DNA of 64,000 nt from Antilocapra americana (GCA_007570785.1 ML664159.1:2747610-2811609); one strand, 5' to 3'. Positions 1 through 12,770 are shown, counted from the first letter of the stretch. The notes: generated by a model from the letters alone, not told the origin. Numbers and translations are program-made.

Positions 1-394
1 CATTGCCTATTCTACCTAGCATAGCACTGAATATTTCGTAACTGCTAAAAAAGCACTTATTGGTTTACTAAATAGCTACTCTTAGGGTGAACTAATGATA
101 GGGATTTTATAAAATGTAACGCCACAATAATAAATATTATTCCTTTCATGAGAGTGTAAGATTTACCCATTTTCTACTGTTAGAATAACAAAGTATGGCT
201 CCCAAGATTGTATGCTCCTAGCTCACAGGTACAGTATTCTTTTGAATGATGGTCTGTGGATTTGCTTTGTATATGATCTATATAAAATCCCACAGGTGGC
301 CCTGATATCTATCCCTAGAACCTAGAACAATGCCTACCTTACCAAAGGCACATAATAAACATTTATCATATGAATGTAATTAGTAATAATCACT
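1..394. other. intergenic, mostly unique AT-rich DNA
   Basis: No gene is visible. The stretch from about 295 to 370 (CCTAGAACAATGCCT followed by CATAATAAACATTTAT) resembles the 3' end of an ancient L2/MIR-type element. The rest looks like unique AT-rich sequence. Confidence 0.5.
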
Positions 395-590
395 AGGACT
401 GTGCATAGCACACTACTTTGTGCCAGATGTTCTATATATATTATCTTACATTATCCTTACCAATCCTATGGTCACCATTTTACAGATGAAAAAAACTTGG
501 CTTAGTGAGATTATGTGACTCACCCAGCAAGGGTCTACAAGAGTTGGAATGCAAACATAGGGCTGTTTGATACTAATTCCACTACACTGA
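395..590 (-). mobile_element. MIR SINE (ancient)
   Basis: The antisense MIR core can be read: TTTACAGATGAAAAAAACTT, then ATTATGTGACTCACCCAGCAAGG, then AGTTGGAATGCAAACA. This follows the consensus order (lower-case-count line, 'lag of cation' core, tRNA-related end). Divergence is high, as expected for a pre-ruminant element. Confidence 0.7.
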
Positions 591-947
591 TAATATAGTG
601 ACATTAGTGACATCAAATGATGTGAAAATGGATTAGAGAGAAAGAGATGATGCAATTTAAAATCTCTTCAAATTCATTTCCTTTTATCCCAGGCCTATTT
701 TGACAAGGGGAGAACTTATCATCAAATTTATTTTTGCACAATTTTCCATTTATAATTTCCCTTGTGACATTCCTTTTCTAAAAATCAATTTTTAAAAAGA
801 AACATAAAAATTTCTTACAATGTTAGCTTAAAGCAGAAACGATTATTTAGAACCATCTCTATGTCAGTTTATGAAGCTCTCTCGGTATATGTGTATGTTT
901 GTCTATGTCTGTAACACCTTATACATTTTCAAACATGAACTTTTGTT

Positions 948-1125
948 GGGCCTGGTGGTCCGATGGCTAAGATTCTGAGGTTCCAATGCAGGTGGCCTGG
1001 GTTCAATCCCTGGAATTCCTGCCTAGGGAACTAGATCCCACGTGTTAAATTCTGCAATGAAGATTGAAGACCCTGTGTGCTGTAACTAAGACTGGTGCAG
1101 CCAAATAAATAAAAAAAAATTTTTT
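948..1125 (+). mobile_element. CHR-type tRNA-derived SINE
   Basis: It starts with a degenerate tRNA-like head (CCTGGTGGTCCGATGGCTAAG) and has a B-box-like GGGTTCAATCCC. A body typical of cetartiodactyl CHR SINEs (GGGAACTAGATCCCACGTG, then TGTAACTAAGACTGGTGCAG) follows. It ends in an AAATAAATAAAAAAAAA tail. Confidence 0.75.
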
Positions 1126-2024
1126 TAATCACTTCGTTTTCTGCTTTGATACTTCCCTACACAAACACTTTATAGGTACTTCATGGCTAATAAATTAGCA
1201 ATTGCCAGAGAAGATGCATCACTGTAGCAGCACACACTACATAAATTTATATTAATTTGTCATTCTAGTAGTGGAATCTCAGATCAACCGCAGCAGGCTC
1301 TTCATGGGAAAGGTCAGGAGGTACATGAAACAAGAAGAGGCCATCATGGGCCATCAGAGACTGTGATAGACCTGGGCAAACCCACTCTTGGTGGGGGGTT
1401 GTTATCACTGTCAACCCAGCAAATGCCCCTGCTTCAAACTTGAGTTAGTATGAATTCACTGTTTAACAGAATACGGCTTACTATCTAATTTTCTCCATTC
1501 CCTCTCTGTATTTGTCTTTTTCTGTCTTTTTCTCCCTGATGGTATCCCCCTGCTGCTCCATCATTTTTCTCCCCCTAGGATTCTTTGCTAAAACTGCTTT
1601 TTAAAATTAACTTTTTGTTCTTTGGTATTTTTTCTACTTTCAGACTTCTGTGTGCCTTATAATGCTCTTTCCTGGCCATTTACTTTGTCCTCCTTCAAGT
1701 CCTCACAGTTGTCTTCTCTCTTTAAACTAGATCTGTTGCCTGAGCATTTAGTAAATGCTCTATTAGGGTAGTAGCTTGTGCTCAGGACCAGAAACAAATA
1801 GTTCTATCAGTGGTGGTCAGTTAGTGGGACTTTCCCATCAATCTTCTCTCTCAAATATCTCACTCACTTTGAGACTTAAATGGGACTTAAACTATATCCC
1901 CTCTGTAGAGATTCATTTATGGGGCATGACTATGTGCTAGCTTATAGACATGACAGTAAACAGAACAAATAATTTCCTATCTTCACTGAGCTTTCATTTT
2001 AGTGGGGATGACAATGAACAAAAC
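1126..2024. other. intergenic, no recognised feature
   Basis: I see no gene and no repeat that I can name. It contains a pyrimidine-rich run at about 1495-1580 and only short, unconvincing open frames. Confidence 0.4.
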
Positions 2025-2029
2025 ATCAG

Positions 2030-2126
2030 CTCAGTTAAGTTCAATAGCTCAGTCGTATCCGTCTCTTTGCAACCCCATGGACTGCAGCATGCCCAGGCCT
2101 CCCTGTCCATCACCAACTCCAGGATA
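2030..2126 (-). mobile_element. BovB 3'-end fragment, antisense
   Basis: It carries the antisense BovB/Bov-A end: CAGTTAAGTTCAATAGCTCAG, CCCATGGACTGCAGCATGCC and TCCCTGTCCATCACCAACTCC. About 97 bp remain. A 66-codon open frame across it is incidental. Confidence 0.75.
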
Positions 2127-3814
2127 AGCAATATAAACTTTGGTAGGTAAGTGCAATCATAGAGGAGGAAAAACTCTTTCTCCACTCTCTTATGATCTGT
2201 AGCTTGGACCTGTCTGACAAATGACAGATTAAACAGCATAAAAGCATACACATTTTATCTGATGTTCATATTTTTATATGGTATGGGGGCTTCATAGGAA
2301 AGAAGTAAAGCCCTAAAGAAGTAGTTAGACATGCGGGCTTATATACCATTTTAACAAAGAGTGATAAACTGTGGAAAAGTAACTAGAAAAGGAAAGGGTT
2401 TAGTTTTCTAGAGGTAGTAAATCGTGAAAATGTGATTAGGAAATATATGAGAGGACCTAATGGAAGGGAAAGGTTATTATAATAAGATTTATTTGTTCAG
2501 ATTCATCTTGGTATCAGTTCATCTCCAGATAAGAATATTTTGTTCTTTCTGATAAAAGGGTGGCATCTTTTTCATGGGAAATTTATGCCATGCTTTTAGG
2601 TAGAAAGAGTGAAGAGCAGAGAGCCCTTGCTTCATCTGCCGTTTTTCAATTGTCTTCAGCTCAAAATAATAAATATGCTAAAGCAGTGTATTTGGAGGTG
2701 CATGTTCTAAATCTCTGTGAAGGCAATAACTGGGTACTGTGATGGGGCAGAGATGCATTGCTTCAGATAGGGTGCTTACAGAAAGTTTTTCTTAGGGATT
2801 TGCATTTGCTCTGAGAACTGAAAGCTGATATCTTGGGTAGTCAAGTGAAGATCCCAAGAAAGAAGCCTGCACATAGAGGGAATAGCATTACTATTCTGTG
2901 GCAGCAATGAGCCGCAGAGGCAGCCCTGCTAAAGAACAGAAAGGTAGCCAGAGGGGCAGAGAAAGGTGAGCAAGGGTGAGCATGGAGGAGATGAGGTCAG
3001 GGAGTCATCAGGGGCTGAATCCTGTGAGGCCTTTCAGAGCCATGGGAAGGAGTTTGGATTCTAGTTTGAATGTCATGGGGACCTCTGGAAGATATACACT
3101 TGATAGTGACACAAGCCAGTGTACTTAAAGCTTACACAGAATATGTGTGGAAAGCAGATTTTAGGAGGTGGGATGGTGAAAACAGGAAGTCTGTCTGGGA
3201 GGTGAATGCAGTAATCCAGGCAAGAGATGGTGATGGCTTGGACAAGGTGGTAGCAGTAGCAATGGAAAAGTATATAGATTTAGAATATGTTTTGGAAGTA
3301 GAACTACCCAGGACATGTTGATGAGGTAGACAGATATGGGAAAGGGAGAAAAGAAAAATGACACTTGATATTTTGGGTTGACCACTACTATGGTGTGTTT
3401 ATTAAGATAGGAAGGACCAGGGAAGGAAGTGTTTATAGAAGAGAAATGAAGAATTCTGCTTGTACATGTTCAGTGTGAATGGCCTATTAGATATCCCAAG
3501 GGAGCTGTGTAGAGCTTGGAGTTCAGGAGAGGTCAACATCTCCTGCCCTTAAATTTGGAAGAAATTTTACCAAGCAAATAGTTTAAGAGAATAACAATAC
3601 ATCTATACTGAAGTTAGAGTTATCAATATATCTTCATTTATTAATATTTGAGTCAATTGCCTCATTTTGGAAAGCAAATGACTGGTGACAACAGGTTAAT
3701 GCAAGAGTACGGCACTTTTGACATTTGCTGTTAAATCAGTGTAGGCAGTATTTTTCAGAGCAGGATCCTTAAAGTATGTACCTGGGAATGTTCCAAACAA
3801 TTTCCCAGTGGATT
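2127..3814. other. intergenic, no recognised gene
   Basis: There are short open frames only (60-83 codons) and none resembles a known protein. The purine-rich stretch at about 2830-3480 (GGAAGGAG-type words, 'ATGGGAAGGAGTTTGGATT') has the feel of decayed repeat, but I cannot assign a family. Confidence 0.35.
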
Positions 3815-3965
3815 CTGATGTTTGACTAGATTTAAAACCCAACTCCATCATTTACTAACCTTATGATTGTGGCAAGTTATTAAAATTTCCACAGCCCTGT
3901 TTTATTGTGTGGAAATGGAGATAATATTGACCTCAGAGGGTAGATTTTATCAATGGCTCTTTAGT
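3815..3965 (+). mobile_element. MIR SINE (ancient)
   Basis: Sense-strand MIR order is visible: AACTCCATCATTTACTAACC, then GGCAAGTTATTAAAATTTCC, then GTGGAAATGGAGATAATATTG and CTCAGAGGGTAGA. It is strongly diverged. Confidence 0.65.
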
Positions 3966-4278
3966 CTTATGTGGACATTATGCAAAGGGAGACAGAGATC
4001 AGTGAACGTTATATTTGTTTATGTGTCCCAAAGCTGACCGAGATCCAGCCCAAGAGATGCTAGCTAAGGTGCTTAATACAACACTACAAGAAAGCCTGAG
4101 CCCTACCCATTGCCTCCTCCACTTTGAGATGCATGAAGATAGTGAGGCCTGCTGGAAACCTGGAGTGGATGAGCATTTAATAAACTCAGAGGAAGGCGTG
4201 GCATTGATCTGAGTGTTAGCCTGGGGCTATTAAGAGAAAAAGACACATGCTTGTTATTCAGACTGATTCCACCAAGGC

Positions 4279-4444
4279 AGTGGTTCTCAAATTTAAGTGT
4301 GCATCAAATCCCTGGAGGGCTTGTTAAAGCACAGATCACTGAGCCCCACTTCCAGAATCTTAAATTCAGTAGGTGCTGGATGAGGCCCAAGAATTTGCAT
4401 TCCAACAAGTTTCCAGGTGATGCTGATGCTCTGAGAACCATACT
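4279..4444 (+). mobile_element. MER5A/B-like hAT non-autonomous DNA transposon
   Basis: Both terminal inverted repeats are visible: CAGTGGTTCTCAAATTT at the left and GATGCTCTGAGAACCAT at the right. The interior contains GAGCCCCACTTCCAGAATCT and CAGTAGGTGCTGGATGAGGCC, the usual MER5 interior. Length is close to the expected ~180 bp. An open frame of 72 codons here is a shadow of the repeat. Confidence 0.75.
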
Positions 4445-4639
4445 GTCCCCCTGCATACCAGAGAGCTAGGCGGTATATATGACTGTGACCTCATACTCTG
4501 TGCCTGGTACAGGCAGGAGTTATCTAGCTCAGCAACAATGTTGACAACATGCATAAAACAACTGTTATCAATTCCAGGCTTGGTCTGCTTGCCTCATGAC
4601 AGGCCAACTAACCTAAGGACTAGGGGTTGAGGCATCCTA

Positions 4640-5993
4640 AAAGATGATGCTGTAAATGTGCTGCACCCAACATGCTAGCAAATTTGGAAAACTTAGCAGT
4701 GGCCATGGGACTGGAAAAGGTCAGTTTTCATTCCAATCCCAAAGAAAGGCAGTGCCAAAGAATGCTCAAACTACCACACAATTGCAGTCATCTTACACTC
4801 TAGCAAAGTAATGCTCAAAACTCTCCAAGTTAGGTATCAACAGTATGTGAACTGAGAACTTCCAGATATTCAAGCTGGATTTAGAAAAGGCAGAGGAACC
4901 AGAGATCAAACTGCCAACATTTGTTGGATCATAGAAAAAGCAAGAGAATTCCAAAAAGACATCTACATCTGTTTCATTGACTAGGCTAAAGCCTTTGACT
5001 GTGTGGATCACAACAAATTGTGGAAAATTCTTCAAGAGATAAGAATACCAGACCACCTTACCTGCCTCCTGAGAAATCTGTATGCAGGTCAAGAAACAAC
5101 AGTTAGAATTGGACATGGAACAATGGACTGGCTCCAAACTGGTAAAGGAGTATGTCAAGGCTGCATATTGTCACCTTGCTTATTTAACTTATATGCAGAG
5201 TACATCACGAGAAACACTGGGCTGGTTGAAGCACAAGCTTGAATCAAGATTGCCAAGAGAAATATCAATAACCTCAGATATGCAGACGACACCACCCTTA
5301 TGGCAGAAAGCAAAGAGGAACTAAAGAGCCTCTTGATGAAAGTGAAAGAGGAGAGTAAAAAAGCTGGGTTAAAATCCAACATTCAAAACACTAAGAGCAT
5401 GGCAACCAGTCCCATCATTTCATGGCAAACAGATGGGGAAGCAATGGAAATAGTGACCCACTTTATTTTGGGGGGCTCCAAAATCACTGTAGATGGTGAT
5501 TACAGCCATGAAATTAAAAGACACTTGCTCCTGGGAAGAAAAACTATGATAAACCTAAACAACATATTAAAAAACAGAGACATTCCTTTGCCTATCTATT
5601 TGCTAAAGAATTGATGCTTTTGAGCTGTGGGTGTTGGAGAAGACTCTTGAGAGTCCCTTGGACTGCAAGGAGATCCAATGAGTCCATACTAAAGGAAATC
5701 TGTCCCGAATATACATTGGAAGGACTGATGCTGAAGCTGAAGCTCCAATACTTTGGCCACCTGATGTGAAGAACTGACTCATTTGAAAAGACCCTGATGC
5801 TGGGAAAGATTGAAGGTGGGAGGAGAAGGGGATGACAGAGGATGAGATGGTTGGATGGCATCACCGACTCAATGGACATGAGTTTGAGTAAACTCTGGGA
5901 GTTAGTGATGGACAGAGAAGCCTAGTATGCTGCAGTCCATGGGGTCACAAAGTGTCGGACACAACTGAGCGACTGAAGTGAACTGAACTGATC
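4640..5993 (+). mobile_element. BovB (RTE) LINE, 5'-truncated, decayed
   Basis: This is the 3' ~1.35 kb of BovB. Reverse-transcriptase fragments can be read in several frames. Around 4975 the conserved F-I-D-Y-A-K-A-F motif reads F-I-D-stop-A-K-A-F. At about 5150-5200 there is G-V-C-Q-G-C-I-L-S-P-C-L-F-N. Further broken frames run to the BovB tail, which ends GACTGAAGTGAACTGAACTGA. The C-terminal tract L-G-R-K-T-M is at about 5530. A stop codon in the RT core and several frame changes show it is dead. A 5' truncation is the normal outcome of LINE insertion. Confidence 0.9.
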
Positions 5994-8301
5994 CTGGATC
6001 TTCCTGTCAGAGACTATATTATTCTCACTGGAGGTTTTCTTGATGTCTGACTGGCACCTAAATCTCCTGTCTCACTATGCCACAATCTCCTTGACTTGTA
6101 TTACCCCTCCCACACACCCCAACTTCTGCTCACTCTGCCTTCGGGAATGAATGTCTCTTCAGTTAAGTCAATCTAGATTATGTTGCAGTAACATGAAATC
6201 CCAATATTTTAGTGGTTTACAACAATAAAAGTTTTTTGATTTCTCATTCATTTTCTATTCCATGTCACTTTTATTTTGGGACTTGGACTGAAGGAGTAAT
6301 CACTACCTGTGACACACTGGTCATTTTAGAGCAGAGAGAAAAGCAATGGCCAAACTATGCAATCTCTTTTAAAAGTCACATGTCCCTTCTACTCATATTT
6401 CCTTAGTCAAAGCAAGTCAGAAAGCCAAGCCTAATACTGGTGTGTGGAAAATATAATCTTCTCTTAGTATAATTCCTTCTATAATATAATCTTTCCCTGT
6501 TGGGAGGGGCTGGCAGGGTGGAGCTGGACCTGTGTTTGTTTTTGCAAACTGATACAAATTAAATTCTAGCTTTATGGACATGTAGGAGATCCAAGTTAGC
6601 AGGGATCTACTCCACCCTTATTCCCTTTTTATTTTTTCAGCCTCCTTGTTTTCACTGGCCATTTTACTCATTTTCTTTCCATCCTTCAAGCCATAATCAG
6701 CTTCTTTGGACTCCACAAAAGATCTTAAGCTATCTTTGGTTGAGAGGTTGAGAGAGGGAAGAAAGAAGTGAAACAAGGAGAAAGAGGAAAGGAAACTACC
6801 TTATTTAAGAAGCTTAAACCAATGTACTTTCATAGATTTAAACAAAACTATGCTCCACAGGAAAATTTCATTTGTCCAGCATGGTACAGACTAATGACAT
6901 TACCAGTTGTCAGTGGCCATTTTTCAGTCACTGCCATGTTTGCTGTGATCGTGCACAGAAGTAGGGGTACTTTATGAACCCTCTCGACTCTGTTTTGTCC
7001 AGAGAGTACAAAGGCCATGGGACTGTTGGAAGAGCTGGTAAGAAGACACATATGGCTGTGATGGAAACCAAAGTAGAGAGAATAAACATTTTAAATGAGG
7101 AGAAAATGATGAGAGTTGCATGTGTGTAAGGGATGAGTTGTTTCCCAAAAGGAATAGTTTTGAAGGACAAAGAGAATCAGGCAGCAATCGAAGAACTGGG
7201 CTTTTGCAATCAAGGGTAATCAGCAAAAGATGAGACATGGTGATTAACAAAATGGAAAGCCTTGCCCACAGAGATAGATGATCAGAATCAACAGAGATGT
7301 CCTTTAGCCTGTGTTAATTCAGGATAAGGCCAAGAGTTTGTTTGAGAACTTAAAGGCTAAATATGTTTGTGGTAGACCAAGGCCGGCCTGCCTACAAAAT
7401 AAGTGGAAAACTCCTACACCCTGCCGCCCAGGTGTAGATAAGGAGCAACTGCCCCAGGCTGGGCACAGCAAATATTTCAAGGTCTGGAATCTGGACATTA
7501 GCCTGCATGAAATGGCTTACTGAGTAACTACATTTTTGCCTTATATGGTAGCATAAATTGTTTCTGGTTGCTAACGTGTCTGGAGGTATGAAAGATATTG
7601 AGCCCACACTTCTGGGCTCCCCTGACCTCCCAGAAATCTTTGTCTCTTCAGGCTGCCAAGACAAACAAATTTATGATGTCTCTGTGAAAAACAAAGGAGG
7701 CAATAGGCAGCTGCATCTGCCTTACCTCATGTCTATCTTTTGCACTGCTTACATGCTGATTCAGAAGTAAATCAAAGCGTAGCATCTTCGAACTGAACTC
7801 AGAGTGTCATTCTCACCCATTCTCTCACCTAGACCAGACTCCATGTTCTGACTCTGCGTGGGGTGAAAATACTGCTAAGGAAGCTCCTGTTAAAAGCCAC
7901 AAGTGGCCCATTAGTTTAAGGCCGGGCCCCATCTGCACTGTCAAATCACTAGTTAAGTGCAGGTATTATATCTGCAGAGGTCAAGGGATTACTGTTTCGA
8001 AAGGTTTTCAAGGATCCAATCTGGTGGAGAAAATGCCCAGTAGCACACATGTGTCAGGAGAGACAGGACAAGTGATTTAAGTTTTGAGAACCGTCTAACT
8101 TCTATTAGATAGAAATGTGCTTATTTATTATAAGCTTAAATTCTCAGTCACATTAGACAATGGCAATGGGCCCTAATCCCACCTGCTTGGCATCTCCCTT
8201 CTCCTCTGAAAGTCTCTCCCCAGGCAACTTTACAAACCCCAGGCTCCTTTCAACATGATATGAACAGCACTGCCCGACTTTATTCAACATTAATAAGTTA
8301 T
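5994..8301. other. intergenic, mostly unassigned
   Basis: No gene is visible. About 6165-6440 resembles an ancient interspersed repeat (AGTGGTTTACAACAATAAAAG, then TTGATTTCTCATTC). A similar sequence occurs at about 58.9-59.1 kb. I cannot name the family. The remainder is ordinary intergenic sequence with short open frames of 60-92 codons in both orientations that overlap one another, the signature of chance. Confidence 0.35.
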
Positions 8302-8312
8302 AGCACAAATTG

Positions 8313-8442
8313 CAGAGAAGGCAATGGCACCCCACTCTAGTACGCTTGCCTGGAAAATCCCATGGATGGAGGAGCCTGGTAGGCTGCAGTCCATGGGGTC
8401 GCGAAGAGTCGGACACAACTGAAGCGACTTAGCAGCAGCAGC
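8313..8442 (+). mobile_element. Bov-A type SINE with 11-bp target-site duplication
   Basis: It starts at GCAGAGAAGGCAATGGCACC and ends with GACTTAGCAGCAGCAGCAG, the usual Bov-A tail. Flanks AGCACAAATTG (8302-8312) and AGTACAAATTG (8443-8453) differ by one base and form the target-site duplication. Confidence 0.85.
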
Positions 8443-8453
8443 AGTACAAATTG

Positions 8454-9087
8454 GGGCATTTTTAACCATGAAAGAGAAAACTGTTGGTAATGATGCCAAA
8501 CCATAGACCTAACTTGGGACCATCATGAGAAAACTGGGATTACAGTCACCTTGTAGATGTCCTAATTACAGTACTTGCCTGCTGAGGCTCCTTCTGAAGA
8601 GAGCCTGTTCTGTCCACAACCCCTGCTGGAGAGGCAGCCCCAGGCTCATTAGGCTGACCCTAAGCCACAAGACTGACTTCTAGTTGAGCATGTGACCCAA
8701 GGCTGGTAAACAACCCTAGGCTAGTGACTCTGGGAGACCTTGAGGCTTGGCTGGACATGACAAGCATGGTCAAATGGATTCTCTCCTTCATAAATCAGAA
8801 ATACTGACCAAAAGAAGCTGAGGGGGTGTGATGATTCTATTTTTTCTGCCTCCACACTGTTAACATGGAGAACAAGCACTGCGTTGTCAGTAAGTAACAT
8901 CTGTCATTACACTGCAACAATTCTCAACTGCTTAGGGAGTGGAGCAGGGAAGTGGCAATGTAAAAGTCTCCAGCAATGTCTGCTAAAATCACAGATATCC
9001 ACATCCTTGCCCAAGTAATTTCAAGTCTAGAAATTTATCAGATATCCTTGCACATTTGCAAAGTGATATAGGTAGACGTTATTCACT
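8454..9087. other. intergenic, no recognised feature
   Basis: I see nothing assignable apart from a short TG-rich microsatellite beginning at about 9088 (GTGTGCGTGTATGTGTGTGCG), which abuts the next SINE. Confidence 0.4.
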
Positions 9088-9108
9088 GTGTGCGTGTATG
9101 TGTGTGCG

Positions 9109-9300
9109 TGCTAAATTGTGTCCAACTTTTTGCATGGACTGTAGATTGCCAGGCTCCTCTGTCCATGGGATTTCCCAGGCAAGAATACTGGTGTGGGTTG
9201 CCATTTCCTTCTCTAGGGGAGCTTCCCAACCCAGAGATTGAACCCATGTCTCCTGCATTGTAGGCAAATTCTTTTACCATTGATCTACTGGGGAAGCCCT
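9109..9300 (-). mobile_element. Bov-tA SINE, antisense
   Basis: In antisense order it shows the Bov-A body (GTGTCCAACTTTTTGCATGG, then CAGGCAAGAATACTGGTGTG) and then the tRNA-derived head (AGAGATTGAACCCATGTCTCC, then CTACTGGGGAAGCCCT). Confidence 0.85.
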
Positions 9301-9506
9301 GGCATTTTATAATAGGTGCCAAAGATATTAACAGTTTATTGAAATATATGAAAGACACAGGAATACCTTTGATTCCACCAGATCTTCATAAAGATTAATA
9401 CTGATTCAGTGAGTCCCCTCCCCAAACCATTTTGTTTTTAATGCCTGAGGTCATATAGCTAGACTTTTTATATTATTCCTTTTGCTTAAACCTGCTTATG
9501 CAGTGA

Positions 9507-9724
9507 GGGTTTCCCAGGTGGCTCAGTGGTAAAGAATACACTTGCCAAGCAGGAGACACAGGTTTGATCCCTGGGTCAGGAAGATCCCCTGGAGATGGAA
9601 ATGGCAACCCACTCCAGTATTCCTGCCTGGGAAATCTCATGGACAAAGGAGTTTGGTGGGCTACAGTCCATGGGGTCACAATGAGTCAGATACAACTTAG
9701 CACTTAAAACACCACCACTACCAT
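9507..9724 (+). mobile_element. Bov-tA SINE with 11-bp target-site duplication
   Basis: The full tRNA head (GGTTTCCCAGGTGGCTCAG, B-box GGTTTGATCCC) is followed by the Bov-A body ending GAGTCAGATACAACTTAGCA. Exact duplicates TTATGCAGTGA flank it at 9496-9506 and 9725-9735. Confidence 0.9.
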
Positions 9725-9735
9725 TTATGCAGTGA

Positions 9736-12616
9736 ACAGAATTATCACCATACAGAAAAACACAGAGAGTCTGTCCTCCACAGTCAAGAGGAAAATGCAT
9801 TGTTTTGAGGATTTAACTACTATTGTACATATTTTATTTGTTCTCTTAGTGACTTAAAGCAATGTCAAGAAGACTATGCTTTTAGGCTTGTGTGTATTCT
9901 TTAATATTTCAAGTAGTGTTTGTAACGCTCAACAATTTTTAAACTGTGAACATATCAGAATACAATTATAATGGGAACAACTTCTTGGGAAGTTCGTTTG
10001 CTTATACGAGAAATGGTTCAAATATGATAGTGTACAGTTGCTTAATTATGCTTTGTTTTCATTTTTTTATGAAATCCTTCTCTCTGGTTTATGATGTTGT
10101 GATGTAACTTTACCATTAGCGTCTACACAAACACACACATATCCCAACTACTTATCACATTTCTAAGATAATTTTTCCCCTGGGTAAGATAAGACTTAAA
10201 TGTTGAAAGAGGAGGGAATTCATGGGCTCTCTGCTAGAATTACAGAATATTTGTTGTGGAAATGGTTTTAGAGAATATTTGTCTAAAACTTTCATTTTGT
10301 AGCTAATGAAAAATGAGACCCCGGGAGGCAAAACTATATACCCAGTGTCACACAGATGGTCAGAGAGGCAGGATTGGAATCCATTTCTTCTGACTTTCAG
10401 GTTGAGATTTGGTAGGCTGATGAGAAGCAGCAAACCTTTAAACAATTTGTGTTAAAGGTGCTACTTGGAGCCCATGTTCCCTTGCTCCTGGTGACTTTCT
10501 GCCCCCTCCTGTTTCCTTATCAGTACTTTCAGTTGAAATGTACAGCCCAGACCCTTCTGTGTCTTTCACCTCCCTGCAGCCTTTCTTTTATGCTTCCCCA
10601 ACTCCATTCCAGTTCTTATGCGTACTGCTGTTTCTTCCTAGTGTGCAAGGATTTTACAAATCTGCTCAAAATTCAAAGGAAGTCACTGAGAGAGACATTA
10701 TGTTATACAGAAGACTAACAATTAAAAATGTAGACAGCAATGGAAGAGAGGTTATTTATTGATTACATTAATTGAGTGAATAGTCTTGGCTGGAAGATGG
10801 GAGAGCTTAGTAGTATGGTTTTCAGCCTTTGAATAATAACCATCTAGTGCACTATGAATCACCAAACCTCACAACCACCTTTGTATAAAGTGAAACTTAA
10901 AATCCATAGGAAAAATAAGAACTATGATTTAAAAGATTGCCCTTTAAGCCTATAAAACAATTAACATTTTTATAGTTCTTTACAGTTTACAAAGCACTTA
11001 CACATTCTTTTTCCTCTTTGGGCTTCAAACCATCAGGTGAGCTCAGTAAGGCAATCTGTGTTGTTATCTAGAGGAAAAACAGAGATTCAAAGTTACACAG
11101 AGTTACCCAGGGGAGACTCAAATCTTAGTCTTCTAATTCTATAAATCCCATGTTCCTATCATCTCACCATTCCGTCTCCCAAAAAGTCTAACCACAAACC
11201 CTCACAATTTAGAAATTGAGGAAATTGGACCAAATCTGTTTAGAAGGTATGATGGTTAATTTAATGTATCATCTGCAACAGGTCCAGGCTGCTGTGCAAG
11301 CTGCTCTGCTGTTTGGGCCAAATGATCCTGGAAGGTTATATGGAGAATATTTTAAAGTACTATTTCCTGGATGCTGTGGCAGATGAGATCAGAGCAAAAG
11401 GCACAGATATGCACGCTGGAGAGAACTTGGTTGGTTTGAGATGGCATAAATATGAGGGTATGCACTTGCTTACTTGCTCATTTTTACGAAATGCTTCTCT
11501 CTTGCATACATACTGACAGATTTTATTGATGAGAAGGCTGATATCTGACAGAGAGCTGCCTCATTTAAAACCCCAGTATGAGACTTCTTTTCCTACTCAC
11601 AAGACCTAAAAAGGCCTCCTTCTGCCCTAATCATCTTTGGGCCTGAAGAAGCAAAGAAGAACATTCAATTCAGGACAGCTCAGTCCTAAAGAAGGGGAGG
11701 TATTGGGCTACTCATGAGCTATTCCTCTTTCCTAACTCAGATGTCGAGAGAGGAGCTAGGATTATTACATTTATTGAGCTCCCACCACACAGAAGGAGAC
11801 ATCAGGAGTGGAAAGACACGTTCCTCCTTACTAAAGTTAGGGAAGATTTCAAGACTTAATGTAGGTGAAATACTTAGGGCCTGGTCCAGAGTCAGTACTT
11901 GACCAATGCAAGTTGTGTTAATTAGAAATTCACAGACTCATTTCTGATTCCAGCTCCTCCATTTAAGGAGGAGTGTGTTTTAAGGCAAGAAGCCACATCT
12001 GTCTGGTTCACTGTTGAATGCCCAGAACCAAGACTGGTGCCTTGCACAGCACTTGTAATAATAATAACAATAATTAACAAAACAAATTATCCTCTTGGAA
12101 TTTGTTTCCTTATCCATAAAATGAGGAATTTGATGTCTTGATGATACTTAAGTTTCTTCTTTGCTCTATTGATCTAATTCTTTAAGAGGGAGTTGCAGCA
12201 AATCTAATACACCTATTTTGTTTGTTTTAAAGAAAAAAAAAAAGGATTTGCTGCCAGCCTCTAGTCTATGTATATTGAATCCCAATATTTTGAAAGAGCA
12301 AATTCACTTAGAATAGCAACATATGTATAATTCTTTAATAGTGTTGGGGTTAATTAATTTTACTCTACCCTACAAATACCCCAATTTTAGTAATAGTGCC
12401 AGTATTTTCTTTTATTCTTTATAATTTTTCAAAAAACTTTCATTTGGGGTACTAAAAAGCTTAACCCTATTAGTAAAGTGTCCACAGTCTACGCCACTAT
12501 AAAATCTTCTCACTTTAAAAGTTTATGATTTTATGGAACAAATCCAATGTTGATAAGCATTCAGATAATTGTTTTAGAAAATAATCTCTTCCTTGCTCAC
12601 CAAGCCAAAATCAAAA
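9736..12616. other. intergenic with scattered old repeat relics
   Basis: No gene is supported. MIR-like antisense relics occur at about 10300-10400 (CACACAGATGGTCAGAGAGG) and 10960-11130 (AAAGTTACACAGAGTTACCC). The end of an L2/MIR-like copy lies at about 12000-12060. A poly-A run is at 12232-12243. Open frames of 60-96 codons show no recognisable family. Confidence 0.4.
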
Positions 12617-12770
12617 CCATCCTCCAATTGTTACCATGTGAGAGATGAGAAAATAGGCTCAGGTAGTAATCTTGACCTTCTGAGCCACCAGGGAAGCCCC
12701 AGTAATATGACCAGGGCACAAAGTCAGTCAATGGCTGAATCTAATTCTGGGCTTTTTAAGGTGGCTTTGT
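12617..12770 (-). mobile_element. MIR SINE split by a tiny SINE insertion
   Basis: Antisense MIR sequence (GAGATGAGAAAATAGGCTCAG, then AGGGCACAAAGTCAGTCAATGG) is interrupted at 12677-12700 by a fragment of a younger tRNA-derived SINE. Confidence 0.6.
12678..12700 (-). mobile_element. 23-bp 5' tip of a Bov-tA SINE
   Basis: The 23 bp (reading GGGGCTTCCCTGGTGGCTCA on the minus strand, then GAA) match only the first bases of a Bov-tA SINE. They are flanked by AGTAATCTTGAC (12665-12676) and AGTAATATGACC (12701-12712), which look like a target-site duplication. Confidence 0.6.

Noticed and set aside
4793..5879. Open frames of 70-121 codons at 4.8-5.9 kb
   Set aside because: They are pieces of a dead BovB reverse transcriptase or its reverse strand, not host genes.
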